Origin: Odontesthes bonariensis
Lineage: Eukaryota > Chordata > Actinopteri > Atheriniformes > Atherinopsidae
Direction: 5' to 3'
Length of the DNA stretch: 64,000 nt
Assembly: GCF_027942865.1 (NCBI RefSeq)
Contig: NC_134510.1
Coordinates: 5,118,001-5,182,000, forward strand
Positions within the stretch are counted from its first letter, which is position 1, and each line of letters opens with the position of its first letter. Shown here in pieces: positions 46,037 to 58,700 of the stretch. The translations under genes and the position numbers were made by a program. Under the pieces are notes generated by a model. The model was given only the letters and a program-made list of their open reading frames with translations. It did not search any database and was not told the origin of the DNA.

Positions 46037-47468
46037 TCACTTGTCCTTTTTGTCTTCCTCTTGTGAGAGTTTCTCAGGTGTTGCACCATGAAGCAATAGC
46101 AGGCCGCAGAGAGTGAGAGAGATGCCAGCCCACCACAGAGGAGTGTGGGTCTCTGCGAAGAAGAGTCTCCCCAAGATACCCTGAACGAACACACACGCAT
46201 TGCAGTCATTGTGAGGTGAATATGCATGTAGAATAATGACTGAATGCTTTCACTCTGCTGAGTAAAATGCTTATTTACAGAGAGCACTCACAGAGGAGAT
46301 GAAGCTGGAAGCCGTGGTTGTGACTGTAGCTGTAGCTGAAGAGGAAGAGTGCCGGAGAGCCTTGGAGAACAAGGTCCACATGATGGCATTGCAGGTTAAC
46401 AGCAGGCCTCCGCACAGCAGCCTCAGGGGGATGTGGAGCTGCAGTTTGTTCACCACAGGAATGAACACATAGGTTCAGCTGCTGTTAGAATAACTTTACT
46501 GTCACGTGTTTGCTGCCCAGATAAATGGTTAAAGGACAAGACCGTTTTTTTGACATTGGGCCCTTGATTTCACATTATAACATGATGTTCTACTCACCCC
46601 TGCTTGTTGTTGGTAATTTGGAGCTGTTCCGAAGATATTCGAGAGGCGTCTGGCTGCTCTCTTGAGATATTAGGCCATGAAACGGTTTCCTATGTGCAAC
46701 GTTATACAGGCACAAACTACGCTGTTTATAATTTATTAATTACTGTACACTAGCACTGATAACGTGGAGGTGTGTCGCTTACTTAAAAAAATCCGGGTTA
46801 CTGTAATTTTGAATTTTAGCCGAATGAATAAATAGGCAGCAGGTCTGTGGGCTGTCTGTGGCAGTAGCACGACGATGACGTCAGTAACACCCACTTTACG
46901 ACTAAAAATCAAAATTACAGTAACCCGGCTTTTTTTAAGTAAGCGACGCACCTCCACGTTATCAGTGTTAGTGTACAGTAATTAATAAATTATAAAAAAG
47001 CATAGTTTGTGCCTGTATAACGTTGCCCATAGGAAACCGTTTCATGGCCGAATATCTCAAGAGAGCAGCCAGACGCCTCTCGAATATCTTCGGAACAGCT
47101 CCAAATTACCAACAACAAGCAGGGTTGAGTACTAGAACATCATGTTATAATGTGAAATCAAGGGCCCAATGTAAAAAAAACGGTCTTGTCCTTTAATTTG
47201 CATGCAACACGAATGGCTTTTTTCCCCTAACACGACAAACACAAACAAGCTCTTGGTGTGATGTGGATAAAATGAAAGTGTCACAGATGAACAGGTGTGT
47301 TGTTACCCAGTCACAGACCGCAGATCCACCCTGAGTTTCAGGCCACTCTCTCAGCCATGACTCGCATATCTCCTTCATGTAGGCGGCGCCGAGTGACAGT
47401 TTGGCGCTCAGAGAGGCCGTGGCACCGAGGAGACCCGCCAGGAACGCGTACAGAGACCCAGAAAACAT
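46037..47468 (-). CDS. TMEM42: TMEM42 multi-pass membrane protein
   Basis: Three coding exons on the minus strand: 47468-47307, 46438-46292 and 46180-46037, all in phase 0 with GT..AG borders. The product is 150 residues, close to the human length (about 159). Exon 1 has LYAFLAGLLGATASLSAKL, the first hydrophobic helix with the conserved SAKL; exon 2 has LLCGGLLLTCNAIMWTLFSK and a serine/threonine-rich helix; exon 3 has LFFAETHTPLWWAGISLTLC and GLLLLHG, ending in a charged EEDKKDK tail. The layout resembles EamA/DMT-like small transporter halves; function is unknown. The exon 2 acceptor (CTGCAG) has a weak pyrimidine tract. Intron 1 holds a 668-bp palindrome. The gene is head to head with KIAA1143. 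Confidence 0.9.
46529..47196. mobile_element. Near-complete palindromic foldback element in TMEM42 intron 1
   Basis: It starts TTAAAGGACAAGACCGTTTT and ends AAAACGGTCTTGTCCTTTAA. The two arms match almost base for base for about 300 bp each (for example CGAGAGGCGTCTGGCTGCTC and its inverse). TTAA lies at each end. No coding content. In RNA this would form a very long hairpin inside the intron. Confidence 0.95.
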
Positions 47469-48091
47469 TCCTGACGCCCGTCAAACACTTTACTTTACTT
47501 TACCTTACTCTGACAGGCGTCTGTAAAAGCACACCCGTGACGTCGATGTCAAGCTTGTTAAAAGGCAATGGAGAGTCAAATTTCACAACAAAATAAAGCC
47601 AGCTTGGCCAACACGGGCAGTTTTTGCTTTACACGAGGCTGTCCGGCGCTTAAAACACCGATATAATTAATAAAATAATTATAAATAATTATGTCGCTGT
47701 TTGCGCACATTGGCTATATAAACGGTGTGTGCGTGCCAACAACTTGTACTTAGGAGTGAATACACTTCAGCTCAAACAAACTGCTCACAAACCTACGACT
47801 GAAAATCAGTTGAACTATTACTGGTCTAAATAACTACCATATTAATACCATTCTGGTCTTTTCAGCGGTTGTTAAACCGAATAATAATCACACATCTTTG
47901 TCATTGACTGTTTGCATCATTTTATTTTGAAGAAGCAACAGTTTTTTCTCATCACAACTCAGTTCAGCACCTCTGCTTTTCACAGCAGCTCGCTTATTTA
48001 CCAGTTGCGTCGCGGCGCACGTTGATGACGTGTTATTTTGGCGTGCTAGTGCTAGAAGAGGTTCTGTAGCTGCCTGTTGTGCTGGTCCATA
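47469..48091. promoter_or_regulatory. Divergent promoter region TMEM42 / KIAA1143
   Basis: The two start codons face away from each other across 623 bases. Both 5' ends lie in CpG-containing sequence (GCGCCGAGTG..., GTTGCGTCGCGGCGCACGTTG with a CRE-like TGATGACGTG near 48021), with AT-rich DNA between. A shared bidirectional promoter is inferred. Confidence 0.55.
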
Positions 48092-49139
48092 ATGAATAAA
48101 AACAAAGCCAGTGGCGTCGCGTGGGTGAAACCGGCGGAGCCGACCTTTCTAAAGAAGTTTAAAAGCGATGTTGGATACATAGAAGGGCCGAATGTCGACA
48201 CCAAGGTAAGGTTATGCGGCGCTTTGTTGAACGGGTAAGCTAGCATCCTCAGAACATCATATAATTGTTGTGTTGCAAAGGAATAAGCCAGCAACAGTTG
48301 GGCTACAACCTTCTCTCAAATTAGCCTCATTTGGAGCCATTTTATTATTTCTGTTTGTACTAATGATTGTGTACTGTCTACATAAAGTGTATATTTGATT
48401 AGCTTTTTACATGTTTTCTTTGGTGCTTGATATTACAAGATAACATTGTTTTGTTTTTGTTTTTTTCAATCAGACTATTGATTAGGTCTTAAAGTATTCT
48501 TCAAACGCCTCTACAGATGTGTTTTTGAAAACCACTAAATACTTCTTTTAACTCTTTTCATTCAAAATGAAGGAGACTTTTCTATCCAGACTTCCTTCTG
48601 TGACAGACTGTGTCTTGTGCTTCTCAGCGTCAGGTAATGCCAACGCTGGACGATGACAGTGGGAGCGATCGAGAGGACGAGTTACCTCAAGTTGTGGTTC
48701 TGAAAGGTGGAGACCTGACTAAGGAGGAGGTGAAGAAGATCAAGGATGATATGCATGACGGAGATGCTGCAGAGAAAGGTCAGACAGAACAGCTTACTAA
48801 TCATGTGTAGTTCAGTCTGATGGTTCCTCACTGCTGAAGGCTTACCTGAGGCAGCAGCTCAAAGAATAGGACACTCACACCTCCATCTGGTCCACAGATG
48901 AAGCTCCTGCTGATGGAAAAATCTTTTTCAAGAAACCAGCCAAGCGCTCCTCTGACAAGTTCCATGGCATCAGTGCCAGCTCCAGCAAGAAGAAGAAGAA
49001 GAACGACGGCAGAGCGGAGGAGGAGGAGGAGGAGGAGGAGAAGGAGGAGGAGAAGAAGAAGGAGGTAAAGTCAGGAAAGAAAATAAAAAATAACAGCCTT
49101 CTGTCATTTGGAGGGGATGATGACGAAGAAGAGTATTAA
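48092..49139 (+). CDS. KIAA1143: KIAA1143-like small charged protein
   Basis: Three exons: 48092-48205, 48628-48778 and 48898-49139, GT..AG borders, phases joining as K|R and G|AT. The product is 168 residues. Family landmarks in order: VAWVKPAEPTFLKKFKSDVG followed by YIEGP; DREDELPQVVVLKGGDLTKE; APADGKIFFKKPAKRSSDK; and the end KIKNNSLLSFGGDDDEEEY, all as in vertebrate KIAA1143. A lysine run and a long glutamate/lysine tract (about residues 118-142) lie between the last two landmarks; the acidic tract comes from a GAGGAG repeat and is longer than in mammals as I recall them. No enzyme domain; probably nuclear or RNA-related by composition, but the role is unknown. In human it neighbours KIF15 and is close to TMEM42. 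Confidence 0.92.
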
Positions 49140-50334
49140 ACGTTACTGGTGAAAAGTAAGACTGTCGTGGTTTGTGTACAAAGGCATCATTTCACAGAAT
49201 TTGTTGGATTAAAAGAGGCTTAAGGTTTAGTCGCCTTGCTAACCTGGACTGGACCGTTCCAGTGTGGGTCATACCAACATCTACAAATATGTAATACCGT
49301 CCTTTTTTTGTGTATTGTTAAGTATCAATTATCGATACTGCTCACTTTAATTCAGAACTTATTATGACATTCAAACATGGCTTCATTTTAGTGGGAACAG
49401 GACCCTGAGACAAGGCAGTCCACATATTTTTCAGGTTTTTACAGCTGCACTTTTCCTGCTAAAACATCTGCTGTGAAAAGGTTCGTACAGTTTATCTTCT
49501 TCTTCAGAAGTATTTAGACTCACAGTAATGATGCATTGTTTAATCCTAGCAGTTTTTGGATAATCAGCCAGCTGGAATGGTGAGTCATTCAGTACCATCA
49601 TGTGAAAAAGAAATACACGTTCTTACACTTCAGGACTCGGGGCATAATTAAAATAAAAAAAACAATACATTGGTCCTTAACAGGTTTTGAAATGAGGCAA
49701 CTACGCATGACATGTGGTCATTATTTAGGGCCCTTAATTCTTAATTATGTCCAGATGCACCAATCTTGCAATTGAAAGACTGCAAACTTTTTTTTTCACA
49801 TGACTATCGCTGCCCACAAGTATTTCTGTCAAATTTAAGCTGAAGTTTTATGTTTTTAATATCTGGAACTTCACTAACTTTTTGGCCAACCTCAGATCAG
49901 GTAGAAGCTTGTTCATTCATTTGTTTAGGCAGCAGCATGCATATATCATAATAAGCCTTCTGTCTCTGAAACAGCGTTAATTACCAGCAGTTAATTAATT
50001 AAGCAGTTAATTAACTCTCACGTCACAAGCACTGAAATTCTTTTCCAGGTATCAAACATAATAAACGGTTGTTTCCTGAAGCTGTGTGTTGAAAATACCT
50101 GGCAGTTATTTTCATTCCACAAGCTTAAAAAACCCCAGAAACACTGACAGAAACGTAGATACTGAATTAATTTTTTCTCTTGTGCGGTCAGCACGCTGCA
50201 CGCCGTCATTTACTTTCCGATTCGAGCCGTTAGGTCGTCACACTCAGGTTGCCTCGTGTTTGAATCCTCAATTCCTGTTCATCTGTCCACATCTGTGATG
50301 AAGCTGGAATGGCGTATGTTAGATGTGTGGAAAA

Positions 50335-50372
<38 letters not shown>

Positions 50373-50525
50373 TTCAGTCACGTCCTGAATGTTGGAACGT
50401 AATCCGGCTTCGACAGCGGAGCTGTATCAGTTAATCTAGAAACGATGCATTCCTTTCAATGCAGTTGTGTTGTTGAGTTTAAGTGGATTTTGTTAAGTTA
50501 TAACTGCTGTAACATTTGATAAAAC
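49140..50525. other. KIAA1143 3' UTR or flank
   Basis: AT-rich with a candidate AATAAA at 49652 and a T tract at 50336-50364. No coding content. Confidence 0.45.
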
Positions 50526-50531
50526 ATTAAA
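50526..50531 (+). terminator. Candidate KIAA1143 distal poly(A) signal
   Basis: ATTAAA on the plus strand, followed by T-rich sequence. It faces the STT3B signals at 50642-50661. Confidence 0.4.
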
Positions 50532-50641
50532 ACATCTGGATTAAAAGTTTCCTCTTTTCTCTCTTGATATTACACGTACATGTCTGCAGCACATTTCCAC
50601 ACCAGCATTAGCAGTTAAACAAAAATGACCAGAAAAGCACT

Positions 50642-50661
50642 TTTATTTCAACCTCTTTATT
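50642..50661 (-). terminator. Candidate STT3B poly(A) signals
   Basis: Two AATAAA hexamers on the minus strand (TTTATT at 50642-50647 and 50656-50661), about 2 kb after the STT3B stop with no other gene between. Confidence 0.5.
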
Positions 50662-52702
50662 CAAAAAGGCATGTTTCATTCTCACACCAGCATCCAGATC
50701 ATTACAATTGATGGAAGAACCGTCCACTTTGTAAATCAGAACCAAATAAAATCCTTGCATTATGTGCTTCATCATCCATGTAATAAATACACCCACTGAC
50801 TGCAGCTCTGGAAAATGATATGATCTCTGATTTTAAGGCCTACACTCCAGCAGGATCTCTTACATTATTCTTCTGACAAAACCTCATAATGGAATCAAAC
50901 TCTGCTTCCACAAGATGGATGTGGCATTTTTTTTTTTTTTAAATATTTACAAGAAACTAAACAAAGCAGATTTAGTTCAGAGTAAGTTTTGGTTCACAAA
51001 GGGAACAAACAAAAGTTAAAGTTCAGCCAAAAAGCTTCTGTAATGCTGCTGTAAATCCGTCCATCTTCTACACCCGCTTATTCTAATTAAGGGTCGCGGG
51101 GGGGGGGGGACTGGAAGCTATCCCAGCTGTCATGGGGTGAGAGGCGGGGTGCACCCTGGATGTGCCATCACAGGGCTCGCTGCTAATCTGTAACCGTAAA
51201 GCCCTCTCCTGCTAATGGCGCTGGGGAAGTTGATCTGTAATCATGAGGGGATGAGCAGAGAGCAGATCCTGATGCTGCACCAGGATCAGTGGGCGGGCAA
51301 CCTGCTATCTGCCAAGTGCAGCTGAACATGTGACTTGGGTTCAAAAGGAATTAGCCTTGGGGTAACTTTGGATCTCGCTGACAGCAGGTCGTGTGGACTA
51401 ACAGCTGGCTGCTTGTGCTGCTGTGGGCGGATAAGTGCTACACTTCAAATGGCTTTTTGATGATCGCTGGCAACAGCTAACAAAAAGAAAGCATGTCGGC
51501 TGTGTTAAACTCAAAGTTGTAGTGAGTCCGTAATCAGCTGCAGCAGTGGTGCTGGATCTGAGTGGCTGCTCACTGAAGCCGGTGTCTGTGTTACTTGTGG
51601 GACATCACTGTGTGAGCAAAGCAAAGCGTTCTCTCGTTAAATGATAAGCAGGTGTTGCTTCCCCACACAGACATGCTTCTGCTCAGCCCACAGAGGTGAT
51701 ATCAGTACCGTTTGTCTTTTGGGAAATCATGGCTGTTGTGTTTTCTAACATCTCGTTTCCAGCACTGTTGTTTTCACAGTTCTGGTGTTCGTATCCATTT
51801 GTTCTGATTGTGGATCCTTGAAAGTAATTAGTTATTGGCAGGAAATCACAAGCAGTCAGCTGAGTAGACAAGTTGGAAACAAACCACCTGAATACAGCAC
51901 TGTTGGTTTTACAATCAGATGCATTTTAGGACATACAGGTTCCAGTGTTGAGGTTTCTAAAACCGACAGACAGCATGTCTCTGCAATAATCCACCACTGC
52001 AGAGGGGGGGGGGACAACATAACATAGTGAAGCGCAGCAGGTCAGACACCAAGAAGTCTGTGTAAGCTGATGAAAGGGTGATAGAATTGAGCAGTTTACC
52101 TGCGTTTGTTCTGGTCTGACCTGGAGCTTGTTTACAACCCGTCTCTGTTAGGACTTCTTTTTTAGCTGCATCGCTGTGTGACAACAGAGACGTAGCTAAA
52201 AGATGGAGGTCCTCTGAGACCGAGTTTAGCTTCAGAACATTTATCTAGAACTTGCCCAGTTAAGGCAGCTTGATTCTGAGTTTGAGAGCCTGTAGTGGTT
52301 GATTTTCTTCATCTGTGTGAGTGAATGTGAAGAGCAGCCCCAAACCCAGAGTCCCATGATGAAGCACAGCGAGACTCGTGCTCTCATCTCAAATCACTTC
52401 TCAGGTACAAAAAGAAAAGTCAAAGGTCACAGTTTGTCAGGTTGAAACCGGTGTGTGTGGGGGGGGGGGTGTCACCTCCTGATCTCCACCTCTTCTCCAC
52501 CCTGCTTATTAGCTGGAAGGTCGGCTGGGATTCAGTGCATGATGGTTCCGTTTCCAGCCTGGACCTTCAGATGAGGACGCTCAGGAAGACCGATGTCAGG
52601 AGGACTTCATTCATCTGGACTGGTGCTGTAGTTGTTTAAAGTTTTGTGTGTACGCTCTTTTCTTCCCTCTGGTCTAAAGTCTGCCTGTCGGTACTGGAAC
52701 TC
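50662..52702. other. Likely STT3B 3' UTR; one dispersed repeat
   Basis: No coding content. A dispersed repeat lies at 51049-51180. G tracts lie at 51101, 52007 and 52457. Confidence 0.4.
51049..51180. repeat. Common fish dispersed repeat fragment
   Basis: CCGTCCATCTTCTACACCCG, GGGTCGCGGGG, AGCTATCCCAGCTGTCATGG, GAGGCGGGGTGCACCCTGGA and CATCACAGGGC are wording I know from abundant teleost repeats with LINE-like tails. Class not certain. Confidence 0.6.
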
Positions 52703-55700
52703 CTATAAAGACTTCCTGGTCACTTTCTTGCCCTTCTTTAGTGACAGCTTCTTCTTGATATACCCACGCTTCCTCTTGACAGTCTGCATAGTAAGGGGAA
52801 AAAAAATTAAATGGAATTTTTTTACCTTGATACTCATAAGCAAAAGTCCAGCTGCTGCCAAAGTCTGAAAAAAAATCTAATGTGGACGAGTCACAGCTGC
52901 ATCATTCCCTCTAAAACCTTGGGGCTGTGCATATAATGGAGGAGCTCACAGAAATGTAAATGAGTTTGATGCCTGTGTGATAAAACTTAAGATCATCCGA
53001 AGTTGCAGCGAGCCTCAGCAGAACTGCTAACAAACCTTACAAGTGTTCACATGCTGCTCGTTCTCTTTTCACATCTGAATGATGCATTTTTTAAACATGT
53101 TCTCAGAAAGCACCATCGTGACGCAGGATGTTCTGGCGTCCGTACGCGGTTTGCACAAGTTTTCGCTTTTATTCTTCGGTATTGGGAAGCTTTAGATGGG
53201 CCTAAGTTTCACTGCAGTGAAAAAACATGAAGCATTTACTCAGCCTTACTTTCTTTGTCCCACAGGCACCAATGCCACATCAGCCTCTCTCCTCTTTACA
53301 CTCAGACACAGGGCATCTTAAAGGGATAGTTCGCCTCTTTTGACATGAAGCTGTATGACATTCCATAATAGCAATATCATTTATGAACATTTTCTTACCC
53401 CCTGCTGCATCCTGTGAGCCGAGTTCCAGCCTCGTTTTGGCGTTGATGAAGGTAGTCCGGCTAGTTGTCTGGGGACGCAAAAATAAAGCGTTTTGCTTCT
53501 CAAAACAATATGCGTTCAAAAGAGTAATACATTTGCATCACAAAATCGTTCTCCAGAAAAAAGTCGCTATTTTCTCTCCCTTCGCATCACTGCCTGCTGT
53601 GTAGACCGTGCAGTCCAGGCGCGGCTGTCGGCAGGGGGCAGCAGGCAGTGATACAAAGGGAGAGAAAATAGCGCCAAGCGATTGTGAGTTCTGACTTTTT
53701 CTGGATAAACGATTTTGTGATGCAAATGTATTACTCTTTTGAACGCATATTGTTTTGAGAAGCAAAACGCTTTATTTTTGTGGCCCCAACCAACTAGCCG
53801 GACTACCTTCGTCAACGCCAAAACTCGGCTGGAACTCGGCTCACAGGACACAGCAGGGGGTAAGAAAATAAATGATATTGCTAGTATGGGATGCCATACA
53901 GCTTCATGTCAAAAGAGGCGAACTATCCCTTTAAGTTAAACTGTGGCCCTCGACACCTTCGTTGGCACCGAGTAAAAACTTTGGGCCGACAGTTCCTGCT
54001 GTAGGCAGAGCGCACGGCTGAGCTGGCACGGCAGAGCGTGCACTATACGACTTAGCTGCAGTCTCCAGAGCGACTGAGCAGCTGAATGTGAGTGAGACAG
54101 GAAATGTGAAGTGGCCTGTTACACAAATACATATCAAATTCTATATTGTGATCAATCTTGATCGAGGTCAGTCAGTTAAGAAAATAATGTGACCATTTTG
54201 CCATATCCCATAATTATTAGCGTTTCTGAAACGACTGGAATGGACCCCCTGGGAATGAAAGCAGGTTGATGAGCGGCCTGGTCGGGGTTAACGGTTGTGT
54301 GAACGTACCTTTTTAGAGGTGTACTTCTGCCTGGTGGTGTCAGTGCTACGCAGATTATGCTCCACACGGGCCCTGTTCTCCAGCTTTTTGACCTTATAAA
54401 TCCTGACCAGCCAGTGCTCTGAAGTGAAGGCTTCCTCCAGGTGTTTCAGCTTGATGTCCTTGTTGCCGATCTCGGCATTGCGGGTCCTGTCAAAGCCTGG
54501 AGGTGTCCGAAAGTCCAACTTAAAAGGGACAAACAGATCGATGTTGTTCCTCTTAGATTCTGTCAAAGCTGAAGTACAATACATGACCTGCAACAGTTCC
54601 TGAAAACATGGTACCTGCATCTCTCCGAAGCGGTAGTAGGACATTTTGTACATAAGGCAGTTGAGGAGGGTGGGTGAGCCAGCTTTGTCCACTCTGAACT
54701 CTCCTTGAGGGGTGAAGTAGTCACTTTCCTGTGTGGAGAGGTGGAAGAAGCAAACAGAAGACGGCTCGTTTTATTCAGGATTTGACCAGTTGGCACTATA
54801 TCAGATCCACAAAGATACAGCTGCAGATTGGATCAAACAACAAAGATTCCGTGTGTGTGTTTCTGTGTGACAGAAGTGCCTTGCTCACCCTGATGTCCTT
54901 GGGGTGCTCTCCCTCTGCGATGCGCACCATCCACAGAAACTTATTGATGTCATCACCTGAGTAGCCAATCACCCCTCCAAAGATGATCAGGACATAGTCG
55001 ACATCCAGGGACCTCATGATTTCAAAGGCTGCAGTCTCATTGGATGACATTGCTTTGCCCACCTGGACAAGGACAAAAAAACTTGAGTTTAAACCGCACC
55101 ACGGTTTAAAACTCCGCTTCTTAAAGTCAGCCTGCTGTGTTTAAATCAACAGTCAAGGCAGCAAGGAAGCACACAAACAGAGTGCATCACCCTGATGGTG
55201 TGATCAGGGTCATCTCAGTATCTTCAAACCAAAAATGAAACCATGTTCGACCTCTCTCACTGTAGTCCAGAGGGAACCCCATAGGTCAAACTGTACGCAG
55301 AGATGTCAGCCAACCGAAGCCCCCCATTGCTCGGTTAAAAGTAGTAAAACCCCAGAGCAGATTCTGTGTTAAGGCTGAATCACCTCCGTCTCCGTCGACG
55401 GAGACCCTCCCGGAGAAGCTCTCCGTCGCTTGCGTGCGTCGGCCAACATTCCTATCTATCCGTCGAGGAGACGGAGACTCGCGGAGACCGCAAGGGTTGT
55501 GATTGGTCGGCTAACAACATCATTTCCGGAATCACTTTTCCGGTTTAGCGCCTTCCTCTCACAACAACAACACCGCCATTTTTGAAAGAGTTTACTGTGT
55601 GCCAATCAACATTTGAAATGCTGATCTGCATTTCAAAATCAACAAGCTCCGACTCCAACAACAGTCTTTCTCTCTTGGTTGCCATCGTTCACTGTGAGGA

Positions 55701-58700
55701 GTGGAACGGAGCCGGAAGGTAAACAATCAATCAACGACTTTCACCATAGACGTGGCGAGATTGGGACGCCTACTGATCGGGAGGTGAATTGCCTTGCGTA
55801 TCCGACAGCCCCACGGAGAACTTCGAAAGGACAGAGAGCTGACGGATAGTGACGGAGAAGCATACCGAGGCCTTTACAGAGTTCGATCCTACTCATTTTC
55901 TGCTGGACCTGAGGACCACACAGTTCGACTGGATTTAAATGCATAATGACAAGCTGATCAAAAAGCTTTTGATGAAACAAGCAAAAAAAGAGCTGGAGCT
56001 AATTCTTTGCAAGCACCCCCAAAGGCCAGATGCAGAAAACAGAAATGTGCATTCTTTTAGCCAGATGATCTAGATCATCGAGAAACAAACCCCAGTTTTA
56101 CTCCCAGTTTTGGCTATGAATGGATGCGCTCCCCTAATTAACGATTTTCATACCAAGACATTCTTTACGCCACTTTGAAATAGGCACGATGATGCCCCTA
56201 AAGAAGCAGTTTTACCCACACTGGTCAGAGAAGCAGAGAAAGAGGACAACGGTTTTATTTGGCGTTTACTCACCAACAGAACAAAAACTGCTGAATTAAA
56301 AGGTAACGAGTGATCAGCCTGCAGTCGGAATCTAAAATGTCCCACCTGAGCTACTGCTAAGCTCAGTGCACATTCTGTGTGGAGATATTCAGAAGGGAGA
56401 AACGGATGCTATGCTTGCTGTTGCCCTGTAGAAGCCGATGAGACAATATTCTGCCAGAAATCTTTTAAAAATTATTTTTTAATTCACTTTAGCAGTAATT
56501 TAGAGCCATTACAGGCGCCGCACAGCAGCAGTTATTCATAGCCACCACGACTACTCTAAAGAAGAATATACTGCAAAAACTGACGACAACAGTCAGAGAG
56601 AGAATTTGATTCGTTTTAGCCTTCCTTCTCATACCAGGGTTACATTCTCCACAACTCCTTCCTGTGTGAATGCGAGTTTGTAGAGAGAAAAAGGTGGATG
56701 CTTGGTGTTTATCCTCCTGGACCCAGGTGGGTTTTTTTTAAATGACTTTTACCTGCGTTACATGGTACAGGCCTTTGTCCACTTGGTGGTGTAATATATC
56801 AACAAAAGAGATCATCAATTGGTCTACGATTAAATTGTCCAAAAAGATTAGCTCCTGTCTTCTTTTCCTTGACCTCATTGGATAATCTTACATAGTTTTT
56901 TTTTTTGTTTGTTTGTTTGTTTGTTTTTTTTTTTAAAAGGTCCTATGGCATGAAAATAAATGGAGGCTTTTATATATTTTTATAGGCTTTAGTGGTCCCC
57001 TAATACTGTATCTGATTTTTTTCCCCCAAAATTCTGCCGTGGTGCAGAATTACAGCCAGTCCAAAAAATGAGCTTTCCTTAGGATCCTCAGAATGAGCTG
57101 TTTAGTGGGGGTGTGGCCTTACTTACGCCCGTGGTACCTTGCGCAAATGTTTTGTATATCGCCATGGCACGTAGATGGCACGGCAGCCCTATGCCGTAAA
57201 ACTAGCGAAACCTGTTAATATGAGCTTACTTTGACAATATGACGAACTAGTTACTGAACAACTCTCTTAACACAGTCAAACATCAAGCAAGTGCTACACA
57301 AGACACAGCAAAAAAGGCGTGCGTGAAGGGGAAAGCAGGAGTGAGGATTTTGACATTCTCAGCTGATTGCTCTGGTTTGCAAAGATGCACGTAGCGCGAG
57401 TCATTTCAATCAGGGGAAAGGCAGATATCGTGCGCGCCGTAACACCAACAGCAGGACGGCTATCAAAACAACAAATAAGTACACAACACTCGCGTTACAG
57501 TAAATGAGGTGTCCACTTGCATACCTCATGCTATTTACCGTTACATTAGCGACAGTGACCGAGCTATTAGCTGCAGAGCTAAAAACACAGACAGACTGAC
57601 CGTTTTGACTCTGGAACCATGAATGAATCATTATCCTGATGAAATGCACTGAATTTGCGGATTCATTCTTCTTCAGGAAGCTTGAAGTCGGGGGTTTTGG
57701 TCTAAAATGAGCGAGCTAACCATCTCATGGGCATGCAAACACCTCCAACAGCCCAGTTGACAGAGATAAGAGCTTGCAGATGCTATTAGCTCCATAGCTA
57801 ACCGTTAGCTGCTAACGATACAAACCCTTTCTTGTGGTAACAAGCTATATAACTATACTGTACATACAGGAAAGCAACACAATAATAGAGCGTTAAATGA
57901 CTTACTCTCGGGAATGAGATCCTTCCCCAAGTGAGAGACGAACGGAGCAGGACATCGACAGGCGGATCGGTGCTGTGTCTGCAGTGATGCGGGCTCTGCA
58001 CCGGCCCGTCGTGGTGAAAAAGGAGCTGAGCCAGAAGGCGAAGCTCTCGATTTACCGGTCAATCTATATTCCTACCCTCACCTATGGCCACGAGCTGTGG
58101 GTAGTGACCGAGAGAATGAGATTGCGAATACAAGTGGCTGAAATGAGTTTCCTCCGCAGGGTGTCTGGGCTCTCCCTTGGGCTCGGTATTGGCCCAAGTT
58201 CTGAAAACATTTGTCGGTGAAATATTTGGCACACACATACACAAATCTCTTCGGTTCTGTTGTCACTTTCCCAGAAAAAACTAAATCTGTCCACTGGCTC
58301 TTTAGAGGTTCTTATGCAGGAGCTCTAAACAGATTTTTTACATCTATATACAGCGCAATGAGCTGGCCAAAGAGCTGTGGGCGGGGAAAGGCAGTTTTGG
58401 CATAGCCATATATGGGCTCTGGGTGGAAAAAACCTCCAGTCATAAGCGGCGCCCACGTCATAAGCGGCGGCTTTCCCGATCAGGCCATCTGCATGGTCAC
58501 ATTTCCAAAGCCGGAGAATAATTTCCAGTGCATGGTTTAGGTCTATCGTCATTTTTAGCCACTGGGGGACCGCAGGCAGGCTAGAGGAACTCATATTAAT
58601 GTTAAACAACCTTAAAAAGTGAAAATTTCATGCCATAGGACTAGGGCTGGGCGGTATGGCCTAAAATGTATACCCCGGTAAAATTTGAGCCACTGACGGT

